From an uncultured Clostridia bacterium (lineage in GTDB: Bacteria; Bacillota; Clostridia; Christensenellales; Borkfalkiaceae): 64,000 bases of DNA. The stretch is from NCBI GenBank assembly GCA_949286835.1, contig CASEDP010000004.1, positions 1 to 64,000 of the forward strand, in the 5' to 3' direction. The position numbers and the translations under genes were made by a program. The notes under the pieces were generated by a model that did no database searches, had not been told where the DNA came from, and saw only the letters and a list, made by a program, of their open reading frames with translations. Below, one piece after another: positions 16,429 to 24,471 of this stretch (its first letter is position 1; every line of letters begins with the position of its first letter).

Positions 16429-17335
16429 GGAAGTCGCCCGCCTTTATCTTTCTGCCGTTTGCGGCGTCCGCGGCGGCTATCGCCTTGCCGCCAGCAAACT
16501 GAAGGCGCAACACTTTGACCGCACCGCTTCCGCAGGCGACGACTATGCCGTTTTTATCGGCGGAGAGCACCTCTCCCGCCGTGCCCGTACCCGCACAGGG
16601 AACAGCTTTAAGGAGATTTACGGCGCTGCCCGCAAGCGAGCAGTATGCCGCGGGCGACGGGCTCATCGCGTTGATTAGGCGCGCAACCTCTTCCCCGCTT
16701 TCTGAAAAGTCGACCTTTGCATCAGACTTTGATATCTTCCTGCAGTACGTCGCCCTTGCCTCGTCCTGCAGCATAAGCTGGTTTTGCCCGCTTTCAAGGA
16801 GGTTTACCGCCTCCACAGCCGCCTCTGCCGAAACCTTTGAAAGCTCTTCGGACAGCTCGCCCGCCGTCTTTGTGCCTATTTCGGTGCGCTTTACGAGAAG
16901 TATCGCCCCGCTGTCGAGGGCAAGTTCGGTCTTCATTACGGTCACCCCCGTGTGCCCGCAGCCCGCAAGAATAGCCGACTGAATGGGACTTGCGCCCCTG
17001 AACAGCGGCAGAAGGGAGGCGTGCAGGTTGTAGACGCCGAGCGGAAACGCGTCCAGAATTTCCTGCGTTAAAATCTGACCGTAGGCGCAGGTTATCATCA
17101 GCTCCGCGCCGAGAGAGCGCAGTTTGTCGGCGTGCTCGCGCAGTCTTGGCAAGTCATAGACGGGCAAACCGAGAGAGAGGGCATAGCTCTTTACGGGCGT
17201 GGGAGTAAGCATCTTCTTTCTGCCGGTGGGCTTATCCGGCTGGGTTATGACCGCCACGACCTCTTTGCCTGCCTCAATGAGCGCCTTTAAAGGCGCAACG
17301 GCATATTCGGGAGAGCCCGCATAGACAATCTTCAT
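16421..17335 (-). CDS. fmt: Methionyl-tRNA formyltransferase
   Basis: Formylates initiator Met-tRNA with 10-formyl-tetrahydrofolate. The N-terminal Rossmann-like domain has VYAGSPEYA, TQPDKPTGR and the catalytic NLHASLLPLFRGASPIQ; the C-terminal OB-like tRNA-binding domain ends in KIKAGDFLD. Length is 304 residues. The ATG at 17335 starts two bases after the def stop; the longer frame into def is a shadow. Pairing with def is the standard arrangement. Confidence 0.93.
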   Translation of the reverse strand: MKIVYAGSPEYAVAPLKALIEAGKEVVAVITQPDKPTGRKKMLTPTPVKSYALSLGLPVYDLPRLREHADKLRSLGAELMITCAYGQILTQEILDAFPLGVYNLHASLLPLFRGASPIQSAILAGCGHTGVTVMKTELALDSGAILLVKRTEIGTKTAGELSEELSKVSAEAAVEAVNLLESGQNQLMLQDEARATYCRKISKSDAKVDFSESGEEVARLINAMSPSPAAYCSLAGSAVNLLKAVPCAGTGTAGEVLSADKNGIVVACGSGAVKVLRLQFAGGKAIAAADAANGRKIKAGDFLD

Positions 17336-17337
17336 CC

Positions 17338-17805
17338 TTATTCCTCTTCGTCCTTTACGTCGACAACCTCTGTTGCCTTGTCGATATAGAGTATGCCGTC
17401 GAGATGGTCGAACTCGTGGCACATACAGCGCGCGAACAGCCCTTCGCCCGTCACCGTATGCTTTCTGCCCGTCCTGTCGCGGTATTCAGCCTTGACCTTG
17501 TTGGGGCGCGTAACCGTGCCCTGCTTGCCCTTGACCGAAAGGCAGCCCTCGGGTCCCGTCTGCTCGCCCTTGACGGAGAGAATTTTGGGATTTATCATCT
17601 CGAAATACCCCTCGTCGAGGTCGATGACGACCACCCTCTTGCTCACCCCGACCTGGGGGGCGGCAAGTCCCGCGCCGTTTTCCGCCCTGATGGTTATCTT
17701 CATATCGTCGAGAAGGGCGGCAAGCTCGCCGTCGAACTTTCTCACCTCTTCGCAGGGGGTGCGAAGCACCTCGTCGCCCACCTGTACGACATATCTTTTT
17801 GCCAT
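17338..17805 (-). CDS. def: Peptide deformylase
   Basis: Metalloprotease that removes the formyl group from nascent N-terminal Met. All three motifs are present: GAGLAAPQVG, EGCLS (metal Cys) and HEFDH (two metal His and the catalytic Glu). At 155 residues it is a short, type 1-like enzyme with an acidic C-terminal tail. AGGAGGT lies ten nt before the ATG at 17805, which decides this start over the longer frame. Confidence 0.93.
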   Translation of the reverse strand: MAKRYVVQVGDEVLRTPCEEVRKFDGELAALLDDMKITIRAENGAGLAAPQVGVSKRVVVIDLDEGYFEMINPKILSVKGEQTGPEGCLSVKGKQGTVTRPNKVKAEYRDRTGRKHTVTGEGLFARCMCHEFDHLDGILYIDKATEVVDVKDEEE

Positions 17806-17850
17806 AACAATATTTACCTCCTGCCGAAACGGCAATGAAAATTATGCAAA

Positions 17851-17880
17851 TCGCCCCCGCAATATGCCCCGACGAACGCG
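17851..17880 (+). repeat. Copy of the dispersed 30-bp intergenic repeat
   Basis: TCGCCCCCGCAATATGCCCC followed by GACGAACGCG, in the short gap between priA and def. It matches, in the opposite orientation, copies at 9461-9485 and 29679-29703. Confidence 0.65.
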
Positions 17881-17900
17881 TTTTACGCGCGACAAAAGGG

Positions 17901-20069
17901 CTATGAGAGATTTACGGGGTTTTCCTCCACATAGACGAGTACGGCAGGCGACGACGCCCCCGCCGCTATGTCGTATATGCGCGGCAACAGCCTGTCCGTT
18001 CTGAGCCGCATAAGTACCTGATAGCGCACCTTGCCCTGAATTTTTTTTATGGGAGAGTGCATCTTGTTGAGGAATATGAACTCGTCGGAGTTCGCCGCGC
18101 GCAGCTCTTCGACGGCAAAATACGCCGTCTTAAGCGCCTCTATCGCCGCGCCGTCCTCGTCGGCGACGACCATCACCCTGCATATGAGCGAATATGGCGG
18201 AAAGAGCGCCGCCTTTCTCATCTTGACCTCGTTTTCAAAGAAACCGCGATAGTCGTAGCTCACTGCAAATCGCAGAATATAGTTGTCGGGCGAGTAGGTC
18301 TGAAGCACCACCTTGCCCTTTGCGCCCGCCCTGCCGCTTCTGCCCGCAACCTGCGTGATGAGCTGGAACGTCCGCTCGCCGCTGCGATAGTCCGAAAAGT
18401 GCAGGCTCATATCGGCGTCGAGTATGCCCACGAGCGTAACCGACGGGAAGTCGTGCCCCTTGGCTATCATCTGCGTGCCGACGAGTATGTCCGCCTCTCT
18501 GTCAGAAAAGCGCTTCAATATCTTATAGTGACCGTCCTTGCCGCTCACCGTATCGTTGTCCATTCTCAATATCCGCGATGAGGGAAAGAGCTCTTTTATC
18601 TCCGCCACCACCCTCTGCGTGCCCGTGCCGCTGTACCTTAAATGCCGCCCGCCGCATTCGGGACAGGCGGAGAGCGTATGATATCTTGCGCCGCAGTAAT
18701 GGCACTTGAGGCAGTTTTCCTCGCTGTGATAGGTGAGCGAGACGTCGCAGTTTTCGCACTTTGCGACATAGCCGCAGTCGGTGCAGATGACCGTCTGCGA
18801 ATACCCCCTGCGGTTGAGAAAGATTATTGCCTGGTTGCCCGAGGAGAGTGCCCCTTCGAGCTCTGCCCGCAGCGCGCGGGAGATGTTGGAGGGATTGCCG
18901 CGCTTAAGTTCCCTGCGCATATCGGCAATCACTATTTCGGGCAGCGGCTTGCCGTTTATCCTCTCGGTAAGAGTGACCAGCCCATATCTGCCCTCCGATG
19001 CCTCTATATAGCTCTCGACAGACGGCGTTGCGCTGCCGAGGACGAGCTTGCAGCCGTTGTATTCCGCCCTCTTTTTGGCTATCTCTATCGTAGAGTAGCG
19101 CGGAGCAGTCTCGGAATTATACGAGGTATCGTGTTCCTCGTCGATTATTATGACGCCAAGATTTTCAAGCGGGGCGAAGATTGCGGAGCGCGCGCCTATG
19201 GCTATTTTAGCCTCGCCTGAGCGCAAACGCCACCATTCGTCGAACCTCTCGCCCGCGGACAGCCCGCTGTGCAGAATTGCCGCCTGACTGCCGAACCTCC
19301 GCCTAAGCTGGGAGAGCATCTGCGGGGTGAGCGATATTTCGGGAACGAGGAATATCGACGACTTGCCTTCCGCAAGCCGACGGGCGATGAGCGTGAGATA
19401 GATTTCCGTCTTGCCGCTGCCCGTAACGCCATGAATGAGGTGAACGCGCTTTTCGGAACTTTCGATATATTCGACCGCCTGCCGCTGCGCGGGGGTCAGG
19501 CTTCTGCCCCGCTCCGCCTCCTCCCCCTCGGGAATGGGCGTGCGGTTGCGCCGCACCTTATATACCTCCGCAACCCCCTTTTCGACGAGGGCGTTGACGG
19601 CGCTCCTCGAATACTTAAGGCAGAAGGGCGTGAACTCCCTGTCGCCGCCTTTCAGCTCCTCCATTGCGGCGAGCTGCTTTTTCGCCGAGGGGCGTATTCC
19701 CCCCTCCCTGCCTGTAAGGCGGATATACTTTTTATAGACCTCGCTGACCTTGCCGAGACGCATCTCCGAGGGAATGAACAGCCTCAAGGACGCCGCCTTG
19801 GGCACGCGGTAGCGCGCGGCGATGAAGTTCATCAGCGAAAAACATTCGGGCACGAGCGCGGGCTGTTCGTCGTAGACTTCATACACGGGCTTGATTTTTT
19901 CCGCGGCGAAAGAGGGGGTTTCGCTTAAACCTATGACGAACCCCTCCAGCACTCTGCCGCCGAACGGCACCTTTACCCTGCACCCGACCTCTGTTTCCGG
20001 CGGGCAGGAGTATTCAAACACCCTGTCCACCTGCGAATGGGCGATATCGACTATTACCTGTGCGTACAT
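17901..20069 (-). CDS. priA: Primosomal protein N' (replication restart helicase)
   Basis: Superfamily 2 DNA helicase that reloads the replisome at stalled forks. The 722 residues hold the N-terminal 3' DNA-binding domain (AHSQVDRVFEY), Walker A in VTGSGKTEIY (near 216), Walker B DEEH, SAT motif in LGSATPS, a paired zinc-binding module (CTDCGYVAKCENC ... CHYCG ... CPECGG, about 425-480) and motif VI QVAGRSGRAG. In Bacillus-type operons coaBC precedes priA; here rpoZ does, with a 100-nt gap holding a hairpin. Confidence 0.94.
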   Translation of the reverse strand: MYAQVIVDIAHSQVDRVFEYSCPPETEVGCRVKVPFGGRVLEGFVIGLSETPSFAAEKIKPVYEVYDEQPALVPECFSLMNFIAARYRVPKAASLRLFIPSEMRLGKVSEVYKKYIRLTGREGGIRPSAKKQLAAMEELKGGDREFTPFCLKYSRSAVNALVEKGVAEVYKVRRNRTPIPEGEEAERGRSLTPAQRQAVEYIESSEKRVHLIHGVTGSGKTEIYLTLIARRLAEGKSSIFLVPEISLTPQMLSQLRRRFGSQAAILHSGLSAGERFDEWWRLRSGEAKIAIGARSAIFAPLENLGVIIIDEEHDTSYNSETAPRYSTIEIAKKRAEYNGCKLVLGSATPSVESYIEASEGRYGLVTLTERINGKPLPEIVIADMRRELKRGNPSNISRALRAELEGALSSGNQAIIFLNRRGYSQTVICTDCGYVAKCENCDVSLTYHSEENCLKCHYCGARYHTLSACPECGGRHLRYSGTGTQRVVAEIKELFPSSRILRMDNDTVSGKDGHYKILKRFSDREADILVGTQMIAKGHDFPSVTLVGILDADMSLHFSDYRSGERTFQLITQVAGRSGRAGAKGKVVLQTYSPDNYILRFAVSYDYRGFFENEVKMRKAALFPPYSLICRVMVVADEDGAAIEALKTAYFAVEELRAANSDEFIFLNKMHSPIKKIQGKVRYQVLMRLRTDRLLPRIYDIAAGASSPAVLVYVEENPVNLS

Positions 20070-20136
20070 ACCCTGCTATAACCTTGATTTTACGCGCGGG
20101 CGCTTTCCCTGCGCGAAAAATAACCGCATATATGAA

Positions 20137-20160
20137 ATATTACGGCGCGAGCCGTAATAT
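20137..20160. other. Hairpin between rpoZ and priA
   Basis: ATATTACGGC (20137-20146) and GCCGTAATAT (20151-20160) form a perfect 10-bp stem with loop GCGA. There is no T-tract on the minus strand, so it is more likely an RNA processing or stability element inside the operon than a terminator. Confidence 0.45.
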
Positions 20161-20169
20161 CCTTCTGCC

Positions 20170-20391
20170 TTAGTCCTTTACCGACTTGATTTTGCCCTCT
20201 TCGATTTCCTCGCAGGCGAGGGCGATTTCCTTGAGCTTGCCGGGGTTTTCGTTGACGTTGTTGACGCTGTTCTGCTCAATGAGCTGGCGGGCGCGCTTGG
20301 ATACGACTACGCAAAGTTCATAGCGCGAAGCGGGCTGACCGTCGTGACCGAGTTTTTCGATGAGTGTATCTACTGCGGGTACGTTAATCAT
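20170..20391 (-). CDS. rpoZ: DNA-directed RNA polymerase omega subunit
   Basis: A 73-residue omega subunit that assists assembly of core RNA polymerase. It has the conserved segment SRYELCVVVSKRARQL (about 23-38), followed by ENPGKLKEIALACEEIEEGKI. The ATG overlaps the gmk stop (ATGA-type overlap of four bases). The gmk-rpoZ order is standard in Bacillota, which makes the call safe despite the short length. Confidence 0.9.
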   Translation of the reverse strand: MINVPAVDTLIEKLGHDGQPASRYELCVVVSKRARQLIEQNSVNNVNENPGKLKEIALACEEIEEGKIKSVKD

Positions 20392-20948
20392 TGTTTGTTG
20401 TCTCCTTTTTCGAGTATTGCAATGACTTCCCCGACTGCCTTGCCGAGGTCGTCGTTTATTATTACCTTGTCATAGAGGGGGCTCTTGGACAGTTCGTAGT
20501 CCGCACGTTCAAGCCTGCGCGAGATTACCTCTTCATCCTCCGTTCCCCTGCCGCGCAGACGCGCGACGAGCGACTGCCTGTCTGGCGGGGCTATCATTAC
20601 GAGCACCGCCCCGGGGTATGCCCTCTTTACGTTGAGCGCGCCGTCGACGTCTATTTCGAGAATGACGTCGCCCTCTTCGAGCTTGTCCTCGACAAACTTT
20701 CTGGGCGTGCCGTAATAGTTGTCGAAGTGCTTGGAATATTCCAAAAATCCGTTATTTTCTATGAGCTCTTCAAATTTCTCTTTGGTGAGGAAGAAGTAGC
20801 TCTTTCCGTCGGTTTCGCCCTCCCTGGGCGCGCGGGTCGTGCAGGAGACGGACAGCGCCGCCTTTCTCGACTTCAATATTTCGCCGACTATTGTGCCCTT
20901 GCCCACGCCCGATGGTCCCGATATGACGAGAAGCGTACCTTTACTCAA
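20388..20948 (-). CDS. gmk: Guanylate kinase
   Basis: Phosphorylates GMP to GDP. P-loop SGPSGVGKGT is at residues 8-17, then TTRAPREGE and YFFLT for GMP binding, and IEIDVDGAL-like EIDVDGALNVK for the nucleotide pocket. The length of 186 residues is slightly below the usual 200. The start overlaps yicC by eight nt. Many Bacillota have remA between yicC and gmk; it is absent here. Confidence 0.94.
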   Translation of the reverse strand: MSKGTLLVISGPSGVGKGTIVGEILKSRKAALSVSCTTRAPREGETDGKSYFFLTKEKFEELIENNGFLEYSKHFDNYYGTPRKFVEDKLEEGDVILEIDVDGALNVKRAYPGAVLVMIAPPDRQSLVARLRGRGTEDEEVISRRLERADYELSKSPLYDKVIINDDLGKAVGEVIAILEKGDNKQ

Positions 20949-21816
20949 TATTCTGTACCTGTTCCCTTATTTTTTCTATTTCGTTTTTAAGCTCTAACCC
21001 GAGTTTTGTGATGACTATGTCGTTCGACTTGGAGCAGAGGGTGTTTGCCTCCCTGTTGAATTCCTGGACGAGGAAGTCGAGCTTTCTGCCTACGAGACGC
21101 AGTTCGCATATCTCCCTGAACTGGACTACGTGCGACTTGAGCCTTGTCAGTTCTTCGTCTATGTTGCTCTTGTCGGCGAACACTGCGACTTCGGTGAGCA
21201 GCCTGCCCTCGTCGGGGTTTACGCCGTCGAGATAGTTTCTGACCTTCTCTTCGAGCCGCTTTTTATAGTCCTCGGCGACGAGCGGCGCCCTTTCGACGAC
21301 CTTTGCGACCGTCGCCTCTATCGTGCTCACCCTGGACAGCATATCCTCCGCGAGCTTTTTGCCCTCTCTCTCCCTCATTACGTCGAGATTTTCAAGCGCG
21401 GCGGACAGCGCCGATTTGAGCGCTTCAATGAGTTCTTCGTCCGCGCCTGCCGCCTCCTCCGCGCGGACGATGTCCGGCTGGCGCATAAGCGACGATATCG
21501 TGACATCGTACGCGAGCGCGGGAAACAGCTCCTTTATCCTCTCGGCAGTGTCGACATATGCCTTTGCCGCCCCCTCGTCGAGATAGAGCCCCTTTGCCCT
21601 TTCGCGCTTGTCTGTAAGCGTGACGAACACGTCGGCGTGACCCCTTGTCAGTCTGTCCCTTACCGTCGTGCGGATGACCTCCTCATACGCGACGAAGATG
21701 CGCGGACACTTGACGGCGATATCGAGATAGCGGTTATTGACCGTCTTGATTTCGACGGTAAGTTCTATTCCGCCCTGCCTGAATTCTCCCCTGCCGTAAC
21801 CTGTCATGCTGTACAT
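20941..21816 (-). CDS. yicC: YicC/YloC family endoribonuclease
   Basis: The 291-residue protein begins MYSMTGYGRGEF, the family hallmark, and ends in a DUF1732-type C-terminal domain with ICELRLVGRKLDFLVQEFNRE and KNEIEKIREQVQNIE. Relatives in E. coli and Bacillus have been shown to act as endoribonucleases in RNA turnover. It is the first gene of the long housekeeping operon; GGAG lies upstream of the ATG. Confidence 0.9.
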   Translation of the reverse strand: MYSMTGYGRGEFRQGGIELTVEIKTVNNRYLDIAVKCPRIFVAYEEVIRTTVRDRLTRGHADVFVTLTDKRERAKGLYLDEGAAKAYVDTAERIKELFPALAYDVTISSLMRQPDIVRAEEAAGADEELIEALKSALSAALENLDVMREREGKKLAEDMLSRVSTIEATVAKVVERAPLVAEDYKKRLEEKVRNYLDGVNPDEGRLLTEVAVFADKSNIDEELTRLKSHVVQFREICELRLVGRKLDFLVQEFNREANTLCSKSNDIVITKLGLELKNEIEKIREQVQNIE

Positions 21817-21851
21817 AAGCCAAACGCTCCAAACGATATTATTGCTTATAC

Positions 21852-21880
21852 ATTATACAATAAGCCGACGCAAAAGACAA
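21852..21880 (-). promoter_or_regulatory. Promoter of the yicC-gmk-rpoZ-priA-def operon
   Basis: On the minus strand, TTGTCT (21880-21875), 17-bp spacer, TATAAT (21857-21852), giving a leader of roughly 30 nt before yicC. A small GCCC/GGGC hairpin with TTGTCTTTT just upstream may end the preceding gene. Confidence 0.65.
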
Positions 21881-21910
21881 GCCCGTTTCGGGGCGTAGCG
21901 CAAATTTTTT

Positions 21911-22573
21911 TCAATAGTCGCCCGCGTCGCGCGCCATAAGCCCCCTTCTCCTCGAAGCGACGAGGCGATAGCAGTTTTTCGGAACAGTTTCAAAAGTGCA
22001 TACCTCCTGGTTGGAGGAGGCGATTACCCCCGATATATCCGCAAAATAAGCCGCCCGCGACGACACCATTATTATGGGCACGCCGTACAGGTAGGCGTAG
22101 CTCCTTATTATGAGGGGCGGTATGTCGTCCGACACCTCTTCCATCACCGCCGCGATGAGATTGCAGCCGCACTCCGACAGCAACTTTACCACCTCGGGAA
22201 AGAAGAGGTCGCCGTCGACAATTACGCCGACGCTGTACCCGCCGAGGCGGTATATGCCCAGCCCCGCGCCGCACCTTACCTCGTCCCCGTCGACGACGTG
22301 AAGCATATCCGATATGCCCAAAAGCTTGCCCCTGTCCGCCGCCGCTACCGAACGGCGCCTCAGCCCGCGGCTGTCCGTAAGGCAGCCGCAGAGAACGGCG
22401 CAACCCGCCGAATATGACAGCCTTGCCATTCCGCCGAATTTATCCGTCTTGCCTGAAAGCTCTCGCTCGTAGTCGACCTCGCCGAGCGCCGAAAAACTGA
22501 ACAGGGCGACGTCGCAGTCGGGAATGTCGGGCGGCGGGTCCGACTTGCCCCGCGGAAATACGCAGATTTTCAT
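21911..22573 (-). CDS. Nitrilase-superfamily-like protein lacking the catalytic cysteine
   Basis: A 220-residue protein with the pattern of a carbon-nitrogen hydrolase: a central ARLSYSAGCAVLCGCLTD segment like the first catalytic strand, GLGIYRLGGYSVGVIVDGDLFFPE matching the ICYDLRFPE region, and YGVPIIMVSSRAAYF. Where active nitrilases have Cys before the Tyr-Asp, this protein has Asp (VDGDLFFPE). It is also shorter than the usual 260-300. It is therefore probably a catalytically dead member, perhaps regulatory or ligand-binding. It lies just upstream of yicC on the same strand. I am moderately sure of the fold, and the function is unknown. Confidence 0.55.
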   Translation of the reverse strand: MKICVFPRGKSDPPPDIPDCDVALFSFSALGEVDYERELSGKTDKFGGMARLSYSAGCAVLCGCLTDSRGLRRRSVAAADRGKLLGISDMLHVVDGDEVRCGAGLGIYRLGGYSVGVIVDGDLFFPEVVKLLSECGCNLIAAVMEEVSDDIPPLIIRSYAYLYGVPIIMVSSRAAYFADISGVIASSNQEVCTFETVPKNCYRLVASRRRGLMARDAGDY

Positions 22574-22641
22574 ACTCCCATACTATTTACGGGCGACAAA
22601 AAAGGTTACTTGTTCTACGCGGACGAGCCGCCGCATACCCT

Positions 22642-24096
22642 ATGAATATGAAAAGGACAACGGCATTCATTCTGACCGCGGCGACCGCGGCAAGCATTCT
22701 ACCCGTCGCCGCCTGCAAGACGGACGACAAGGACAAACTGAGCTCCTACGAAATAACCGCCGCATACGACGGCGAAAACACCGTGGAGGGCGTTACCGCG
22801 CTGACATACGTCAACGACACAGACAGCGAGATATGCGATTTGAAGTTCAACCTTTGGGGCAACGCCTACCGAGAAGGCGCCAAGTATTCGCCCGTCGGCG
22901 AAGAGACGGCGTCGGACGCGTACTATGACGGCATAAGCTACGGCGAAATGACGGTGAGCGGCGTCGAGGGCTGCGTCGGCTGGGAGGTCGGCGGAGAGGA
23001 CGAGAACATACTCACCGTAACACTCGAAAAGGGCTTATTCCCCGACGAAAGCGCGCAGGTTACGATTACTTATACCCTTAAACTCGCCGACGTAAACCAC
23101 CGCACGGGCGTGACGGAGAACACGGTAAACCTGGGCAACTTTTACCCGGTGCTGTGCGCCCGCAGCGAAGAGGGCTACATTGAGACGCCGTACTATTCCA
23201 CGGGTGACCCCTTCGTGTCGGAGTGCGCCGACTATTCGGTGACGCTCAGCCTGCCCAAACAGTTTACCGCCGCGACGAGCGGCAGGGAGCTGAGCCGCAC
23301 GGTGACGGGCGACACGGCGACATACAAGTACGAACTCAACTCGGCGCGGGACTTCGCCGCGGTGCTTTCCGACAGCTTTAAGACGGCAAAGACGAGCGCG
23401 GACGGCTGCGACATAACGCTGTACTATACGGGAGAAACGCAGCCCGAAAACGTTGCGGAGTGCGCCGCGCAGAGCACGGCTTATTTTTCTGAAAAGTTCG
23501 GCAAATACGCTTACCCCACCCTCTCGGTAGTGATGACGCCGCTGACGGTGAGCGGAATGGAATACCCCGCACTCGTGATGATTTCCGACGATATGGAAAG
23601 CGTGGACAGCGTATATACCACAGTGCACGAGATTGCGCACCAGTGGTGGTACGCAATGGTCGGCAATAACCAGGTAACCTGCGCCTGGCAGGACGAGGGG
23701 CTTGCGGAATATTCCTCTCTCTGCTTCTTTGAGAGCCACCCCGAATACGGCTTTACCCGCACGGCGATGCTCGGCAGCGCAACCAAGGCATACAGGGCAT
23801 ATTTTTCGGTGTACAACCAGATTTTCGGCAAGGCGGACACGACTATGACGAGATCGCTCGGCGACTTTGCCAGCGACTATGAATACGCGAACATTGCCTA
23901 CAACAAGGCGCTCATTATGTTCGAGACGCTGCGCGGCGCTATGGGCGACGAGAAGTTCTTCTCCGCCCTCAGAAAGTATTTCGACGAAAATAAATTTTCC
24001 ATTGCCTCGCCCGAAACCCTGATTGCGTCGTTTGCCTCTCTGTATGACGTGGAGGGAATGATTGCAGGCTTTGTGGAGGGCAAGACGGTAATCTGA
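22642..24096 (+). CDS. M1-family metallopeptidase, lipoprotein
   Basis: A 484-residue secreted zinc aminopeptidase-like protein. The signal peptide ends in a lipobox (PVAAC, Cys about 26), so it should be membrane-anchored outside the cell. The gluzincin motif HEIAHQWW lies at about 329-336 with the third ligand Glu in QDEGLAEYSS. SGMEYPALV corresponds to the substrate-binding GxMEN motif. It lacks the long C-terminal helical domain of PepN, resembling compact M1 proteins. No good Shine-Dalgarno precedes either ATG (22642 or 22648). It is divergent from the nitrilase-like gene. Confidence 0.85.
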   Translation: MNMKRTTAFILTAATAASILPVAACKTDDKDKLSSYEITAAYDGENTVEGVTALTYVNDTDSEICDLKFNLWGNAYREGAKYSPVGEETASDAYYDGISYGEMTVSGVEGCVGWEVGGEDENILTVTLEKGLFPDESAQVTITYTLKLADVNHRTGVTENTVNLGNFYPVLCARSEEGYIETPYYSTGDPFVSECADYSVTLSLPKQFTAATSGRELSRTVTGDTATYKYELNSARDFAAVLSDSFKTAKTSADGCDITLYYTGETQPENVAECAAQSTAYFSEKFGKYAYPTLSVVMTPLTVSGMEYPALVMISDDMESVDSVYTTVHEIAHQWWYAMVGNNQVTCAWQDEGLAEYSSLCFFESHPEYGFTRTAMLGSATKAYRAYFSVYNQIFGKADTTMTRSLGDFASDYEYANIAYNKALIMFETLRGAMGDEKFFSALRKYFDENKFSIASPETLIASFASLYDVEGMIAGFVEGKTVI

Positions 24097-24189
24097 CCGC
24101 CCGGAAACGGGAATAAGCCCGCCGCCTGCCCCCCCCCGCAATGGGCGCGGAGCTAAACCCGACCCGACGATTATGACTGAACGTACGCC

Positions 24190-24220
24190 GGAGCCCCGCG
24201 GCAATCTGCCGCGGGGCTCC
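24190..24220. other. Long GC hairpin downstream of the M1 peptidase gene
   Basis: GGAGCCCCGCGGCA (24190-24203) and its complement (24207-24220) form a perfect 14-bp stem with a 3-nt loop. There is no T-tract on either side. It may stabilise the 3' end or act with the terminator at 24241. Confidence 0.5.
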
Positions 24221-24240
24221 GCTTCCGCTGTACGCTTTAA

Positions 24241-24283
24241 GCCGTCCGCTTTACCAAAAGGCATAGCGGGCGGCATTTTTTTT
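24241..24283 (+). terminator. Terminator downstream of the M1 peptidase gene
   Basis: GCCGTCCGCT (24241-24250) pairs with AGCGGGCGGC (24265-24274, one G-U), followed by A and eight T. Confidence 0.75.
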
Positions 24284-24294
24284 GGCGCAATTTG

Positions 24295-24323
24295 TTGCAA
24301 ATGCGGAATTTGTGGGATATAAT
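24295..24323 (+). promoter_or_regulatory. Promoter of the corA unit
   Basis: TTGCAA (24295-24300), 17-bp spacer, TATAAT (24318-24323). The transcript would carry about 140 nt before corA, including a small open frame. Confidence 0.65.
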
Positions 24324-24356
24324 AATATTATAAAGATTATCTGAAAGGGATTGTGT

Positions 24357-24407
24357 ATGGACGCTAACCCAAGTTTTAAAAGCAACTTTACTTACCTTTC
24401 CGCATAA
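24357..24407 (+). CDS. Upstream ORF of 16 codons in the corA leader (possible leader peptide)
   Basis: ATG at 24357 is preceded by GAAAGGGA at good spacing and encodes MDANPSFKSNFTYLSA, then TAA. It lies wholly in the corA leader, 64 nt before corA. The spacer after it can fold (ACCGAA/TTCGGT and TGCG/CGCA), so translation of the peptide could control the structure. Leader peptides controlling Mg2+ transporter genes are known in enterobacteria. No protein evidence is available, and it could be fortuitous. Confidence 0.45.
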   Translation: MDANPSFKSNFTYLSA

Positions 24408-24471
24408 CCGAAGCGACCTTTGCCGTTCGGTGCGGAGAGGCGTGCCTTTGCGCATCGAAAAGAGGTGAATT

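Noticed and set aside
23035..24300. A 421-codon open frame on the minus strand
   Set aside because: Antisense shadow of the M1 peptidase gene; basic, low-complexity composition and no motifs.
24324..24471. M-box Mg2+ riboswitch before corA
   Set aside because: The leader is too short and lacks the M-box core; a uORF fits better.
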